Shown in pieces: positions 17,713 to 26,529 of a stretch of DNA of 64,000 nucleotides. A program made the position numbers and the translations under genes. The DNA lies in assembly GCF_023016285.1 (NCBI RefSeq), contig NZ_CP095413.1, positions 310,001 to 374,000 of the forward strand, in the 5' to 3' direction. Position 1 is the stretch's first letter. The number at the start of each line of letters is the position of its first letter. The DNA is from Muricauda sp. SCSIO 64092. Its GTDB lineage: Bacteria > Bacteroidota > Bacteroidia > Flavobacteriales > Flavobacteriaceae. Below the pieces are notes generated by a model that worked only from the letters and a program-made list of their open reading frames with translations, searched no databases and was not told where the DNA came from.

Positions 17713-18988
17713 GAATCATGTTGTTTTCCAAATGCATCATCCTGTGCTTATTCTTTAAATGGATATAGGAAACAATGGTTATTAGGGTTCCTACAATGGC
17801 CACAACGTAAGTGCCATAGACAAAAAAGTTCAACCAAGAGAGTGATGCCTGTCCAAAATTTTTATAGAGCAGGACCAAAATACTTCCCGCATAACCGAAT
17901 GCATCCGCGATATAAATCAAAAAACCGGAATTGCCCTTAATCCTGAACGCAGCAATGAAACGGTCAAAGAAGAGGCAATTGAAGGGAACATAACAGATAT
18001 ACACTCCAAAACCTGTGCTTACCATCCATATAAAAGGATTTAAAAGCCCTAGTTGAAAAAATAGGGTCGAAAATGCTAAGACAACTGTTCCCAATAACAG
18101 CAGTAAGTGATAGGTGAACAGTGCCCTTAAATTGTTTTTTATGTAAAAAACCAATCCAATCATCATTAAAACGACCACGGCAATGATAATTTCAGAGGTG
18201 GAATACACCGAAACATCACCTTTATAACCAACGCTATCCCATAGTTCCCTGGCAAAATTGTCCCTGAAATCCCGGAAAGCGGTCAACAGCGTATAGAAAA
18301 AAACCAAAATGAATAGGGCAAAAAAGTATTGCTTCACCAAGCTTTTTCTATCGTTCTTGGTCATGGGAATTCGTTCTACCCTTAAGTTTTTATCCTCTGC
18401 GTTTGGAAGGGGAACTTTGCCCAACCACCAACCAAATAACAACAAGGGTCCCACAAAGAGCAACCCGGTAACCGCCGGCATTAAAAACTCATCAACCCCC
18501 CAATGATTCATTACAAAGAGACCTACGGATTTAACCACCCCGCTTGAAATGATAAAACTTGAGGACAAGACCACTCCCAATATATCCGTGAACTTTCTTC
18601 CTTCTAAAAAGGAAAAGACAATTCCCCAAATCATTCCTAAGGGCAATCCGTTAAAAAACAGAAACAGAATATTATAAGGTTTAGGCACGATAGCAAAAAG
18701 CACCAATGCCAATTCTGCCGACAAAATCAATACAAAAAGATAAAATAGCCTTTTGGAAGATCGCAGCTCAGAAATGAACTTAATCCCAATAAATTTTGAC
18801 AACGCATATCCCAAAACCTGGGAAATCACCAATAGGATCTTATAATCAATATCCAAAAAAGTAAGACCTTCAAATGTTCCTACGGTAAATGGCTTCCTAA
18901 AGGCGTACATGCAAAAATAAGTTCCAAATGCTGCCAAGGATGCATGCAGAACAAAAGTGATGTTGGTACGTCTTTTAATAGAAATCAT
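17696..18988 (-). CDS. DUF5690 membrane transporter, organophosphate-antiporter-like
   Basis: The product has 430 residues and about 12 hydrophobic segments, consistent with an MFS carrier. ATG at 18986-18988 is chosen over an upstream TTG; it has an A-rich leader. TM1 carries FGTYFCMYAFRKPF and TM2 GYALSKFIGIKF. These resemble the first two helices of GlpT/UhpT organophosphate:phosphate antiporters, where an arginine after the first helix contacts phosphate. The gene overlaps the TIGR03364 oxidoreductase start by 17 bases and is first in the operon with the phosphonatase. I infer that it carries an aminophosphonate or phosphate ester across the inner membrane. The family itself is formally uncharacterised. 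Confidence 0.8.
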   Translation of the reverse strand: MISIKRRTNITFVLHASLAAFGTYFCMYAFRKPFTVGTFEGLTFLDIDYKILLVISQVLGYALSKFIGIKFISELRSSKRLFYLFVLILSAELALVLFAIVPKPYNILFLFFNGLPLGMIWGIVFSFLEGRKFTDILGVVLSSSFIISSGVVKSVGLFVMNHWGVDEFLMPAVTGLLFVGPLLLFGWWLGKVPLPNAEDKNLRVERIPMTKNDRKSLVKQYFFALFILVFFYTLLTAFRDFRDNFARELWDSVGYKGDVSVYSTSEIIIAVVVLMMIGLVFYIKNNLRALFTYHLLLLLGTVVLAFSTLFFQLGLLNPFIWMVSTGFGVYICYVPFNCLFFDRFIAAFRIKGNSGFLIYIADAFGYAGSILVLLYKNFGQASLSWLNFFVYGTYVVAIVGTLITIVSYIHLKNKHRMMHLENNMIHGTKI

Positions 18989-19287
18989 TTGTATTTTTTT
19001 ACTAATATTAAAAATACTATCCAAAAAACATACTTTTTTTGAATATATATAAACTTTTAAAGGTTATCTAATTGTTAGGAAACATTAAGGACCTGTTTAA
19101 GAATTTGTGATTGGAATTGTTACAGGCCATTTTTAGCGCAGAACGAGGCACGATATAGCAAAAGCTATGGGCGAGCCGGGGGAATGGAAAGGGATTACCG
19201 CAGTTAGTAACAATGTGCCGTACAAACCAGCCAGCGGGCTCGGTAAACCGGTTTACCATTGAAGGTTCTGGACCCAAAGCCATCAAA
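18989..19287. promoter_or_regulatory. Upstream region of the DUF5690 operon with a perfect 16-bp palindrome
   Basis: These 299 bases lie between the phosphatase stop and the DUF5690 start, both on the minus strand. At 19242-19257 is the perfect palindrome GGTAAACCGGTTTACC, with the central CG and A-rich half-sites of LacI/GalR-type operators. A smaller hairpin (ATAGC-AAAA-GCTAT) is at 19155-19168. The stretch 19085-19240 is GC-richer than the rest and could be an insertion-sequence relic, but I recognise no transposase. It should contain the promoter of the three-gene phosphonatase operon. Confidence 0.5.
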
Positions 19288-21069
19288 TTACTTTTCTGGA
19301 AACAATGCCCCTACTATTTTATTAAAAATTTCGGTGTTCTTGTACATACCGCGAAAACTATTTGACTGAGGCCCATAGGCAAAAAGGGGCACTGGTATCC
19401 CTGTATGATCGACCGTAAGAAAATCTGCCTGCACGGTACCACTCGCCATATCACCACCCACAATGCCAAGACCGGATGTTTCATGATCTGCGGTTACTAT
19501 TACCAATGTATTTTTGGAAGCATCGGCAAAACGTAGGGCCTCGGCAACGGCAAGATCAAAATCAAGCATTTCCCGAATGATCTTTCCAATATTGTTTTCA
19601 TGGCCCCCGCTGTCTATTTGAGCACCCTCAATCATCAAAAAAAAGGGTTCTTTCCTTTTATCCAAAACCTCCAGGGCCTTTTTTACATTTTTAAATAGAT
19701 CACCTTTTCTTCCTTCTTTCAAAGCAGGTGTTTTATGTTCATCCAAATATATGGCGGTAGGCTGTTCAAAATCGTGAAGTTGTTCCAGTACCTGGGTCTT
19801 AAATTTCTTTTGGATCGTGGTTTCTTGGGATTGTCCCCCAGCAATAAAAAAATCAAGTTCGCTATTGCCTAAATCCCTTAAAATTCCCTGGCTATCGTCC
19901 CGCTCGGTTCTATGCGCATAGAAAGCGGCTGGTGTGGCCCCATAGATCTTATCGGTCGTTATAATGGCAGTATTGAAACCCTTCCCGCCGGTAAGCTCAA
20001 CCAAACTTTGCAGTCTTCCGCCATTGGGGTCAACACCAATGGCCCGATTGTCCGTTTTTGAACCTGTGGCCATTGCCGTTGCACCTGCGGCTGAATCCGT
20101 GATGAGATCGTCATAGGCCGCAGTTGTCACCAAGCCAATATCCCTAATCCCCGTCACGGTAAGTTCGCCATGATTGGCAATCAAGGATGCGGCTATTTGG
20201 GCGAGGCCGTTCCCATCGCCTATCATAAGTATCACATTTTTGGGCTTCGCTTTTTTTGGGATACCATACTCCGGCAAATAGGTCGCTATTGGTGTTTTTT
20301 GTCGGTACGTATTACCATCCATTTGGTTTAGAAAGGGCACAGCGCGTTCCGGTCTATCCGTATTGATATAGTCCACTCCCAGTTGGGCCAAGCGGGCCCA
20401 GGCCGTTTTAGTATCCGATGTTGCCCAAAACCTAAAGGGTTTATTGAAACCATGGACTTTTTTAACGATTCGCTTTACTGCTTCCCATTCAGATTCCACC
20501 AGACGTCCATAACCATTCCAAACTGAATACCTTCCAAAGTCAAGACTGATGAGTGCTACTTTTTCCAAGGGTATTACATCGAGGTTACTCAAATCCTGAT
20601 GATCGAACAGGACAAAACCAGGGTATTTTCCATAATCGTCCGGTTTGGGTCGATTACCGGAAACCACAAAACGAATTTTATCACTGTCCAGGAGAGTGGG
20701 ATACTTCTCTAGGACCTCGATCAATTTGTCCAAGGTGGTATACGCTTCGGACTTTATATCCACAAGCAACTGTAATTCCCTTAGTTCATTGGATGTTGCC
20801 AAGGCCTCCAGTTTATCCAAATAAAGTTTCTCCAAGGTTTTTGTTGAAACTATTTCGTGTTCTTCGTGTGCCACGTAAAGGGATGCCCCCTTTAAAAAAA
20901 TATCCACTTCAATGGAAGCGGCCCCATTGACATAGGCATTCCAAAATGGAAATTCCTGTTGGTAGTCGTTATGGGAATGTACCTTATAGGTGGTTTTTTC
21001 CTGTTTTGCCGTAGGCTGGGCATAGGTACAAAGTGACAGCACAAAAAATAGTATGGCGAATGGTTTCAT
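19288..21069 (-). CDS. Secreted fusion of a PI-PLC/GDPD-like domain and alkaline phosphatase
   Basis: The product has 593 residues. ATG at 21067-21069 opens a signal peptide (MKPFAILFFVLSLCTYA). Residues about 28-265 resemble AIM6/PI-PLC-like phosphodiesterases: HSHNDYQQEFPFWNAY, SIEVDIFL, and the later YINTDRPERAV. Residues about 285-590 are a PhoA-type alkaline phosphatase: metal site VILMIGDGNG, nucleophile Ser in TDSAAGATAMATG, then IEGAQIDSGGHEN and VTADHETSG. One polypeptide could therefore cleave a phosphodiester and then the monoester, releasing phosphate from lipid head groups or glycerophosphodiesters outside the cell. It is 241 bases downstream of the second SusD stop and on the same strand, so it may be part of that operon. 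Confidence 0.85.
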   Translation of the reverse strand: MKPFAILFFVLSLCTYAQPTAKQEKTTYKVHSHNDYQQEFPFWNAYVNGAASIEVDIFLKGASLYVAHEEHEIVSTKTLEKLYLDKLEALATSNELRELQLLVDIKSEAYTTLDKLIEVLEKYPTLLDSDKIRFVVSGNRPKPDDYGKYPGFVLFDHQDLSNLDVIPLEKVALISLDFGRYSVWNGYGRLVESEWEAVKRIVKKVHGFNKPFRFWATSDTKTAWARLAQLGVDYINTDRPERAVPFLNQMDGNTYRQKTPIATYLPEYGIPKKAKPKNVILMIGDGNGLAQIAASLIANHGELTVTGIRDIGLVTTAAYDDLITDSAAGATAMATGSKTDNRAIGVDPNGGRLQSLVELTGGKGFNTAIITTDKIYGATPAAFYAHRTERDDSQGILRDLGNSELDFFIAGGQSQETTIQKKFKTQVLEQLHDFEQPTAIYLDEHKTPALKEGRKGDLFKNVKKALEVLDKRKEPFFLMIEGAQIDSGGHENNIGKIIREMLDFDLAVAEALRFADASKNTLVIVTADHETSGLGIVGGDMASGTVQADFLTVDHTGIPVPLFAYGPQSNSFRGMYKNTEIFNKIVGALFPEK

Positions 21070-21309
21070 TGTACCCGTATTGCTATTTGGTCCGTTTCTT
21101 TTTCCCATTAAAGTATTTTTTGTCCATTGGTGTTAGCCGATCTTTGGCCAAATCCAAATGAAAATTTACGGCGGGGTCGCCATTCAATTGCAAAAATGAA
21201 AATCGCATAAATCATCATTGAAAGGAACAAATAAAAGGGTGGCAAACCTTATCACGGCACCACCCTTTTAGACAAACTAACTTAAACTAACTGCTAACTG
21301 TTAAACGCA

Positions 21310-23067
21310 TTAATATCCTGGATTCTGCTCTAAAAAGCCATCAATTCCCGACGCGGCATCCACAGCACTTTGTGGAATGGGGAACAACCTTTTGTTGACA
21401 TCCGTATTTGTTTTCTCCGTCCAGGAATCTTCGTATTTTCCAAAACGGATTTGATCCCCACGCCTAAAACCTTCCCAATACAACTCAAAACCACGTTCAC
21501 GGAAAAGGATGTCCAAATCCAGGGAAGTCAACGCCTCTGGGGTCTGCTCCGGACGGGCAGTCCTTGATGTCCGTACGGCATTGACATCGGCCAAAGCACC
21601 GGCTGCATCCCCATTTCTCAGTTTGGCTTCGGCACGCATGAGATAAATCTCGGCCAAACGCATCAAGACCAAATCCACACTACTAAAATCATTTCCGTCA
21701 GGGGAGGTCCGACTAAACTGGTATTTGGAACAGCGGTAGCCTTTGTTGTGCAGGGAACCTTCATTTGTAAAATCAATATCAAAGGTATGGTTTACGTAGG
21801 CCACGTCACGATCTGGACCACTTCCCCGGGTTAGTTGGACCGGATAAATCCGTACCTGCCCCCCATCACAGGTCAAAAAGGCACCATCGTCACCCTTTCG
21901 GGGTCCCCATTGAATTCCCCGTAGAATACCCCTATCCATTTCAAAATCGTCTGGATCGATGCAATAAAAGCTGTTTTCAGTTTCTGTGGCAATTAGTTTT
22001 TCACGATTTTCAAAGTCTTGCAATTGTGCGTCAGGAATTAGTGTATTCCGTTGGTAGAATCGTGCGTCGGCCTCAGCAGGATCGGTAGCTCCGTAGGCAT
22101 CGAACCAGGTCTGTACAAAATCCGAGGTAAAGGCAGGTCCATCCGTACCATCGGCCCTTGGGGATTCCGGTCTTGGAAACATATCCCCGGCTATGGACCA
22201 GTAGGCCCATCTGCTGTGTTCATCTTCCAATTGACCTCGTTGGTCCAATGCAAAGATGAGTTCTGGGTTACTGTTGTTGTCATCGTTGAACAGGTCAAAG
22301 TATTCGGGCGATAAGGCAAAGTTTCCGGAATTTATGATATTATCGGTGTACCTAATGACTTCGTCCATATCCCCAGCGGAGAAATTTGGTGTTCCATAGG
22401 GATCACGGTATACTGCCGCATTAAGATGTAACCTGGCCAAAAGCCCCCAAACCGCCGCTTGGGTCATTCGGCCAGGGCCCCTGGTGGCATTGATGACATC
22501 CACAACGGCCAATAGCTCACTTTCAATATAGTCCACGGCATCCTGGCCCCGTAACACTTCGGATAGTTCTGCGGATGACTCTTTTCTAAGTACCACTCCC
22601 CAACTGTCCAACAACAATATATTTAGATAGGCCCTCAAGGCCCTCATTTCGTGCAATGCCCCTTGGGCTTCATTATCCCCGTTTTCTGCCAGTGGTTCCA
22701 AGACCTCAATGGCCGCCAAGGTCCTGGATATATTTATGGTCACCTCGTTCCAGCTATCGCCAATGAGGTCATTGGTAGGTGTCATGGTATGGGCATGGGT
22801 AGCGATAAACTTCCCACCATCAAACCAGTCGGTTCCGCCACGAAAAGGCAGGATACCCTCATCTGCAGCTAGCAGTTGCAAGCCAAAATAACGCGTATGC
22901 AGCCAAACCCGGGAAACATAACCATAAGCAGGGGCAATGGACCCGCTAACAAGTTCCGCTTGGCCCCCAAATTCGGATTCGTCCAAACGTTCTTCCTCTA
23001 AATCCGTACAGTTCCAATGTAACAAGGGGCAAAAAGCCAAGATTGTGATTAAGATTCTATTTTTCAT
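21310..23067 (-). CDS. SusD/RagB-family lipoprotein (second pair)
   Basis: The product has 585 residues. ATG at 23065-23067 gives a lipoprotein signal ending in LHWNC (Cys17). The family core is clear: HEMRALRAYLNILLLDSWG, VWGLLARLHLNAAVYRDPYG, SSVDLVLMRLAEIYLMRAEA and LFRERGFELYWEGFRRGDQIRFG, ending FLEQNPGY. It binds ligand at the cell surface for the SusC encoded just upstream, whose stop overlaps this start region by 17 bases at most. The gene downstream is the PLC-like/alkaline phosphatase fusion, so the ligand may be a phospho- or phosphonoester instead of a glycan. That is inference from context. Confidence 0.93.
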   Translation of the reverse strand: MKNRILITILAFCPLLHWNCTDLEEERLDESEFGGQAELVSGSIAPAYGYVSRVWLHTRYFGLQLLAADEGILPFRGGTDWFDGGKFIATHAHTMTPTNDLIGDSWNEVTINISRTLAAIEVLEPLAENGDNEAQGALHEMRALRAYLNILLLDSWGVVLRKESSAELSEVLRGQDAVDYIESELLAVVDVINATRGPGRMTQAAVWGLLARLHLNAAVYRDPYGTPNFSAGDMDEVIRYTDNIINSGNFALSPEYFDLFNDDNNSNPELIFALDQRGQLEDEHSRWAYWSIAGDMFPRPESPRADGTDGPAFTSDFVQTWFDAYGATDPAEADARFYQRNTLIPDAQLQDFENREKLIATETENSFYCIDPDDFEMDRGILRGIQWGPRKGDDGAFLTCDGGQVRIYPVQLTRGSGPDRDVAYVNHTFDIDFTNEGSLHNKGYRCSKYQFSRTSPDGNDFSSVDLVLMRLAEIYLMRAEAKLRNGDAAGALADVNAVRTSRTARPEQTPEALTSLDLDILFRERGFELYWEGFRRGDQIRFGKYEDSWTEKTNTDVNKRLFPIPQSAVDAASGIDGFLEQNPGY

Positions 23068-23083
23068 TTTTATACAATTTTTA

Positions 23084-26000
23084 TTAAAACGATACATTTA
23101 GGCCCAATAGCAAGGTTCTGGGCGCGGGATAGGTAAAACGATCGATTCCAAACGTCTGGATTCCATCCACATTGTTCCCGGTATTGATTTCGGGATCAAA
23201 ACCTGAATAATCGGTAATCACGAATAGGTTCTGTCCCGTCAACGTAAAACGAATATTGTTCACCCATTCGTCCAGTCCTATTAATTGCGGGTTCAAGGTG
23301 TAGCCCAAGGTGGCATTGTTCAACCGTAAGAAGTCGCCATCTTCCAGATACCGGGTGGATACCTCGTTGGAATTGCTGAGATCTTCATTGGGAAATTGAA
23401 TCGCAAAATCGGTAGTGTTCAAGCTTCTGCTTAGTTGACTATTGGAAAAGATGGTCATTGCCGTATGATTGTAAATCTTATTACCGGCAACCCCGTTAAA
23501 ATTGATGCCCAAATCAAAATTTCGATAATTGAAATTTAGGTAAAAGGCATAGATAATGTCCGGTAGTGCGCTGCCAGCGGCAATCCGGTCATTGTCCAAG
23601 GATTGGCCATCCCCGTTCACATCCCTAAATTCATTTAAGCCATCGTCCCCTATCCCTATGAATTCTTTCATAAAGAAGGTTCCTGCCGGTTCCCCGTTGA
23701 TATACCCATTGATCGTAGCACCTGTTTGACCAGCTCCTACGGCACCACCTGTGGTCAAGACGGCAAATGGGGAGTTTTCTATTTTATTATCGGTATAGGC
23801 GATATTGCCCCCAACATTAAAAATGAAGTCCTCACCAAAACTTCCCCTGTAATCCAGGGAAAATTCAAGCCCATTATTGATGATTTCCAAATCCGGGACA
23901 TTGGTCCAGATTCGCTCCGTAGGTTGTATGGGATCGGTCCGGTTGGCAAATAGGACAACGTCCGTGACCACTTTGTTGAAATAGTCCAGCGCACCTGTGA
24001 TTTTGTTGCCAAAAAGGCCAAAGTCCAAACCAATGTTGGTTTGGGTGGACACTTCCCATTGAAGATCCGGAAATGCGGTACGTACCGGTACGGTGCCAAA
24101 AGGATAATCGTCCAAGGTTACTTCGTCACCATCAAGGGGATAGGTATCATCATCGTCCCTGGAGTCCACAAAGCTCGCCAAGCTTACATTGCTCGGAATC
24201 CCATCCTGATTGCCCGCCTGGCCCCAGCTTGCCCGCAACTTTAAATTGCTGAACAACGTACTATTGGCCATGAAATCTTCGTTGCTGATGTTCCAACCCA
24301 GTGCCACAGAAGGGAAATACCCATATTTGTTGTTTTCCCCAAAGCGGGAGGAACCATCGGCCCGCATAGTGGCCGTAAACAAGTATTTGTTGGCATATGA
24401 ATAGTTGACCCTTCCAAAAAAGGATTGCAGTTCATTTTCAAATGCCCGGGAATCCAATCTAGTGGGCAAATCTTCCGTACTGATCTGGTCTTGGAACCGA
24501 GGTTCGATCCCATTATCGGCAAAACCATCCAGTTCAAAGGTTTTTTGCTCCAATCTCGTTTCCTGATAGGAATGTGCGGCCAGTACGGTGATATTGTGCT
24601 TGTCCTTATTAAGGGTATAGGTCAATGTGTTTTCAACAAGGGTATTGGTGTTTACGGTCGCCGTTGTATTTAAAAAACCGTCTTCAAAATCTTCCAATCG
24701 CGCAAATGGAAGTCGCTGTACATCCCGATTGGTTGAAGCATAATCCACACCCAGATTTAACTTATATACCAATCCCTTAACAATTTCAACAGAAGGGGAA
24801 ATATTGGCCAAAATACGATTGGTATTGGCCTCATCCATAAAAATTCGACTGCGCTGAACAGGATTAATACGTTCTTCCAAGAAGGTGGGCTCCCCATCGG
24901 TAAAAACCGGTATGGTAGGATTCAATTCGAGCATGTCCCTTGCTATGGCACGATCATCTGGCCGTTCATTTACCGTTCTTGAGGCCGTTAGGTTCAAATC
25001 CACATTAAAACGTCCCTCAAGTGCCTTCTGGTTCAAATTTACACGGCCTGAATATCTTGTTAATGAACTATTGTCAAAAACACCTTCCTGATCGTCCACC
25101 CCTACGGATACGAAATAAGAGGACTTTTCGGCAACACCACCACTCATGGAAAAATTGACGTTATTGGAAATACCTGTTCTGGTCAGTTCATCCTGCCAAT
25201 CGGTATTGCCTCCAAAATCTTCCAATAAACCGCCCACGGCAACCACCTGCTCCCTAAATTCATTGGCACTGAAGACGTCCATGGGATTGGCAATGGTAGA
25301 AAAGGCCGTGGAAACCGACAAATTCATTTCCGTTTTACCTGCTTTCCCTTTTTTTGTGGTAATCACTACAACACCATTCGCGGCTCTTGCTCCATAAATT
25401 GCCGTGGCAGAAGCATCTTTCAGAATATCTATGGATTCTATATCCTGTGGATTAATAAAATTAAGGGGGTTGGCATTGGCGGCCACTCCTATTCCGGAGT
25501 TATCAATGATAAAGCCGTCTACCACAAAAAGCGGGGTGGTTCCGGCACGTAAACTTCCCACACCCCGGATAATAATGTTCTGAGCGGCTCCGGGTTCACC
25601 ACTTACATTGGTGACGTTGACACCGGCCACTTTGCCCTGCAAAAGTTGTCCTGGGTTGGCTACAACGCCCTTATTGAAGTTTTCACTTTTTACCGAACCA
25701 ATGGCTCCGGTTACATCCGATTTGCGTTGCACACCATATCCCACAACGACCACATCGTCCAATTGAGTGGCATCCTGAACCAATTGCACGGATAGCGTGG
25801 ATAGTCCTTGTACTGAAATTTCTTGGGTGGTATATCCTATATAGGAAATCTCAAGAATCGCATCATCGGCAACATCAATGGTAAAATTCCCATCAAAATC
25901 GGTCGTTGTTCCGTTCAGGGTTCCTTTTTCAAGGACCGAAGCACCTGGTAATGGTACCCCATCCAAATCGGTAACTTTGCCCGTTACCGTTCTAAAAGCT

Positions 26001-26383
26001 ATTTCGACAACACTAATTATGGGGGATTTTGGTCTTACATCTATTGATATGGTTTCATTGATTCTTCTAAAAATAAGATTGGCATCCTTTGCCATAAGCT
26101 CTAAAATGGAACGCAGCGAAACATTTTGATACGCAATATCATAGGTGTTTTCCAATTTTTTCACTTTTCGGTCATATACAAAGGTGAAGTCGGTCTGCGA
26201 TTCGATCTCATTTAATACTTCTATGACCGTAGCATCCTTTACGGATAGGTCTACTTTAAAATTTTCCAGTTTTTGCCCTCTGGCGTCGGCTGCAAGTGCG
26301 GGGTTCAAAAGCGCCAGGAGTATTAGAAAGCAAAATACGTTGAATGTCAACTTAATGAATTGTTTAATCGTTAGCGAATTCAT
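23084..26383 (-). CDS. SusC/RagA-family transporter with N-terminal STN signalling domain
   Basis: The product has 1099 residues. After the signal peptide (about 1-31) comes the STN domain (about 42-105: DLSVKDATVIEVLNEIESQT, DFTFVYDRKV). A carboxypeptidase-regulatory-like domain (about 130-212), the TonB plug (about 220-345, GQLLQGKVAGVNVTNVSGEP) and the barrel, ending in LNVSF, follow. The STN domain contacts a FecR anti-sigma protein, and such a gene lies directly upstream with an ECF sigma factor. Ligand import should therefore switch on the operon. The pair partner SusD follows immediately. Confidence 0.93.
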   Translation of the reverse strand: MNSLTIKQFIKLTFNVFCFLILLALLNPALAADARGQKLENFKVDLSVKDATVIEVLNEIESQTDFTFVYDRKVKKLENTYDIAYQNVSLRSILELMAKDANLIFRRINETISIDVRPKSPIISVVEIAFRTVTGKVTDLDGVPLPGASVLEKGTLNGTTTDFDGNFTIDVADDAILEISYIGYTTQEISVQGLSTLSVQLVQDATQLDDVVVVGYGVQRKSDVTGAIGSVKSENFNKGVVANPGQLLQGKVAGVNVTNVSGEPGAAQNIIIRGVGSLRAGTTPLFVVDGFIIDNSGIGVAANANPLNFINPQDIESIDILKDASATAIYGARAANGVVVITTKKGKAGKTEMNLSVSTAFSTIANPMDVFSANEFREQVVAVGGLLEDFGGNTDWQDELTRTGISNNVNFSMSGGVAEKSSYFVSVGVDDQEGVFDNSSLTRYSGRVNLNQKALEGRFNVDLNLTASRTVNERPDDRAIARDMLELNPTIPVFTDGEPTFLEERINPVQRSRIFMDEANTNRILANISPSVEIVKGLVYKLNLGVDYASTNRDVQRLPFARLEDFEDGFLNTTATVNTNTLVENTLTYTLNKDKHNITVLAAHSYQETRLEQKTFELDGFADNGIEPRFQDQISTEDLPTRLDSRAFENELQSFFGRVNYSYANKYLFTATMRADGSSRFGENNKYGYFPSVALGWNISNEDFMANSTLFSNLKLRASWGQAGNQDGIPSNVSLASFVDSRDDDDTYPLDGDEVTLDDYPFGTVPVRTAFPDLQWEVSTQTNIGLDFGLFGNKITGALDYFNKVVTDVVLFANRTDPIQPTERIWTNVPDLEIINNGLEFSLDYRGSFGEDFIFNVGGNIAYTDNKIENSPFAVLTTGGAVGAGQTGATINGYINGEPAGTFFMKEFIGIGDDGLNEFRDVNGDGQSLDNDRIAAGSALPDIIYAFYLNFNYRNFDLGINFNGVAGNKIYNHTAMTIFSNSQLSRSLNTTDFAIQFPNEDLSNSNEVSTRYLEDGDFLRLNNATLGYTLNPQLIGLDEWVNNIRFTLTGQNLFVITDYSGFDPEINTGNNVDGIQTFGIDRFTYPAPRTLLLGLNVSF

Positions 26384-26433
26384 AATTTCACATAATGTTT
26401 GATGGTTGTAATTAGTTATAATCGTTGGACTGT

Positions 26434-26483
26434 AGGCAGTCTGTTGTCGCTCGCCAAAGTGTTACGGACTGCCTCTTTTTTTT
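26434..26483. terminator. Hairpin with T-run between FecR and SusC genes
   Basis: AGGCAGTC at 26434-26441 pairs perfectly with GACTGCCT at 26467-26474, with a 25-base loop, and eight Ts follow at 26476-26483. Read on the plus strand this looks like an intrinsic terminator, but all neighbouring genes are on the minus strand. On the minus strand the same hairpin falls in the 5' leader of SusC, about 50 bases from its start, without a trailing T-run. It may end an antisense transcript or shape the SusC leader. Confidence 0.4.
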
Positions 26484-26529
26484 ACACTACTCTTTATCTC
26501 ATACGTCTTTTTTTGGTTTGGGTTATGCT

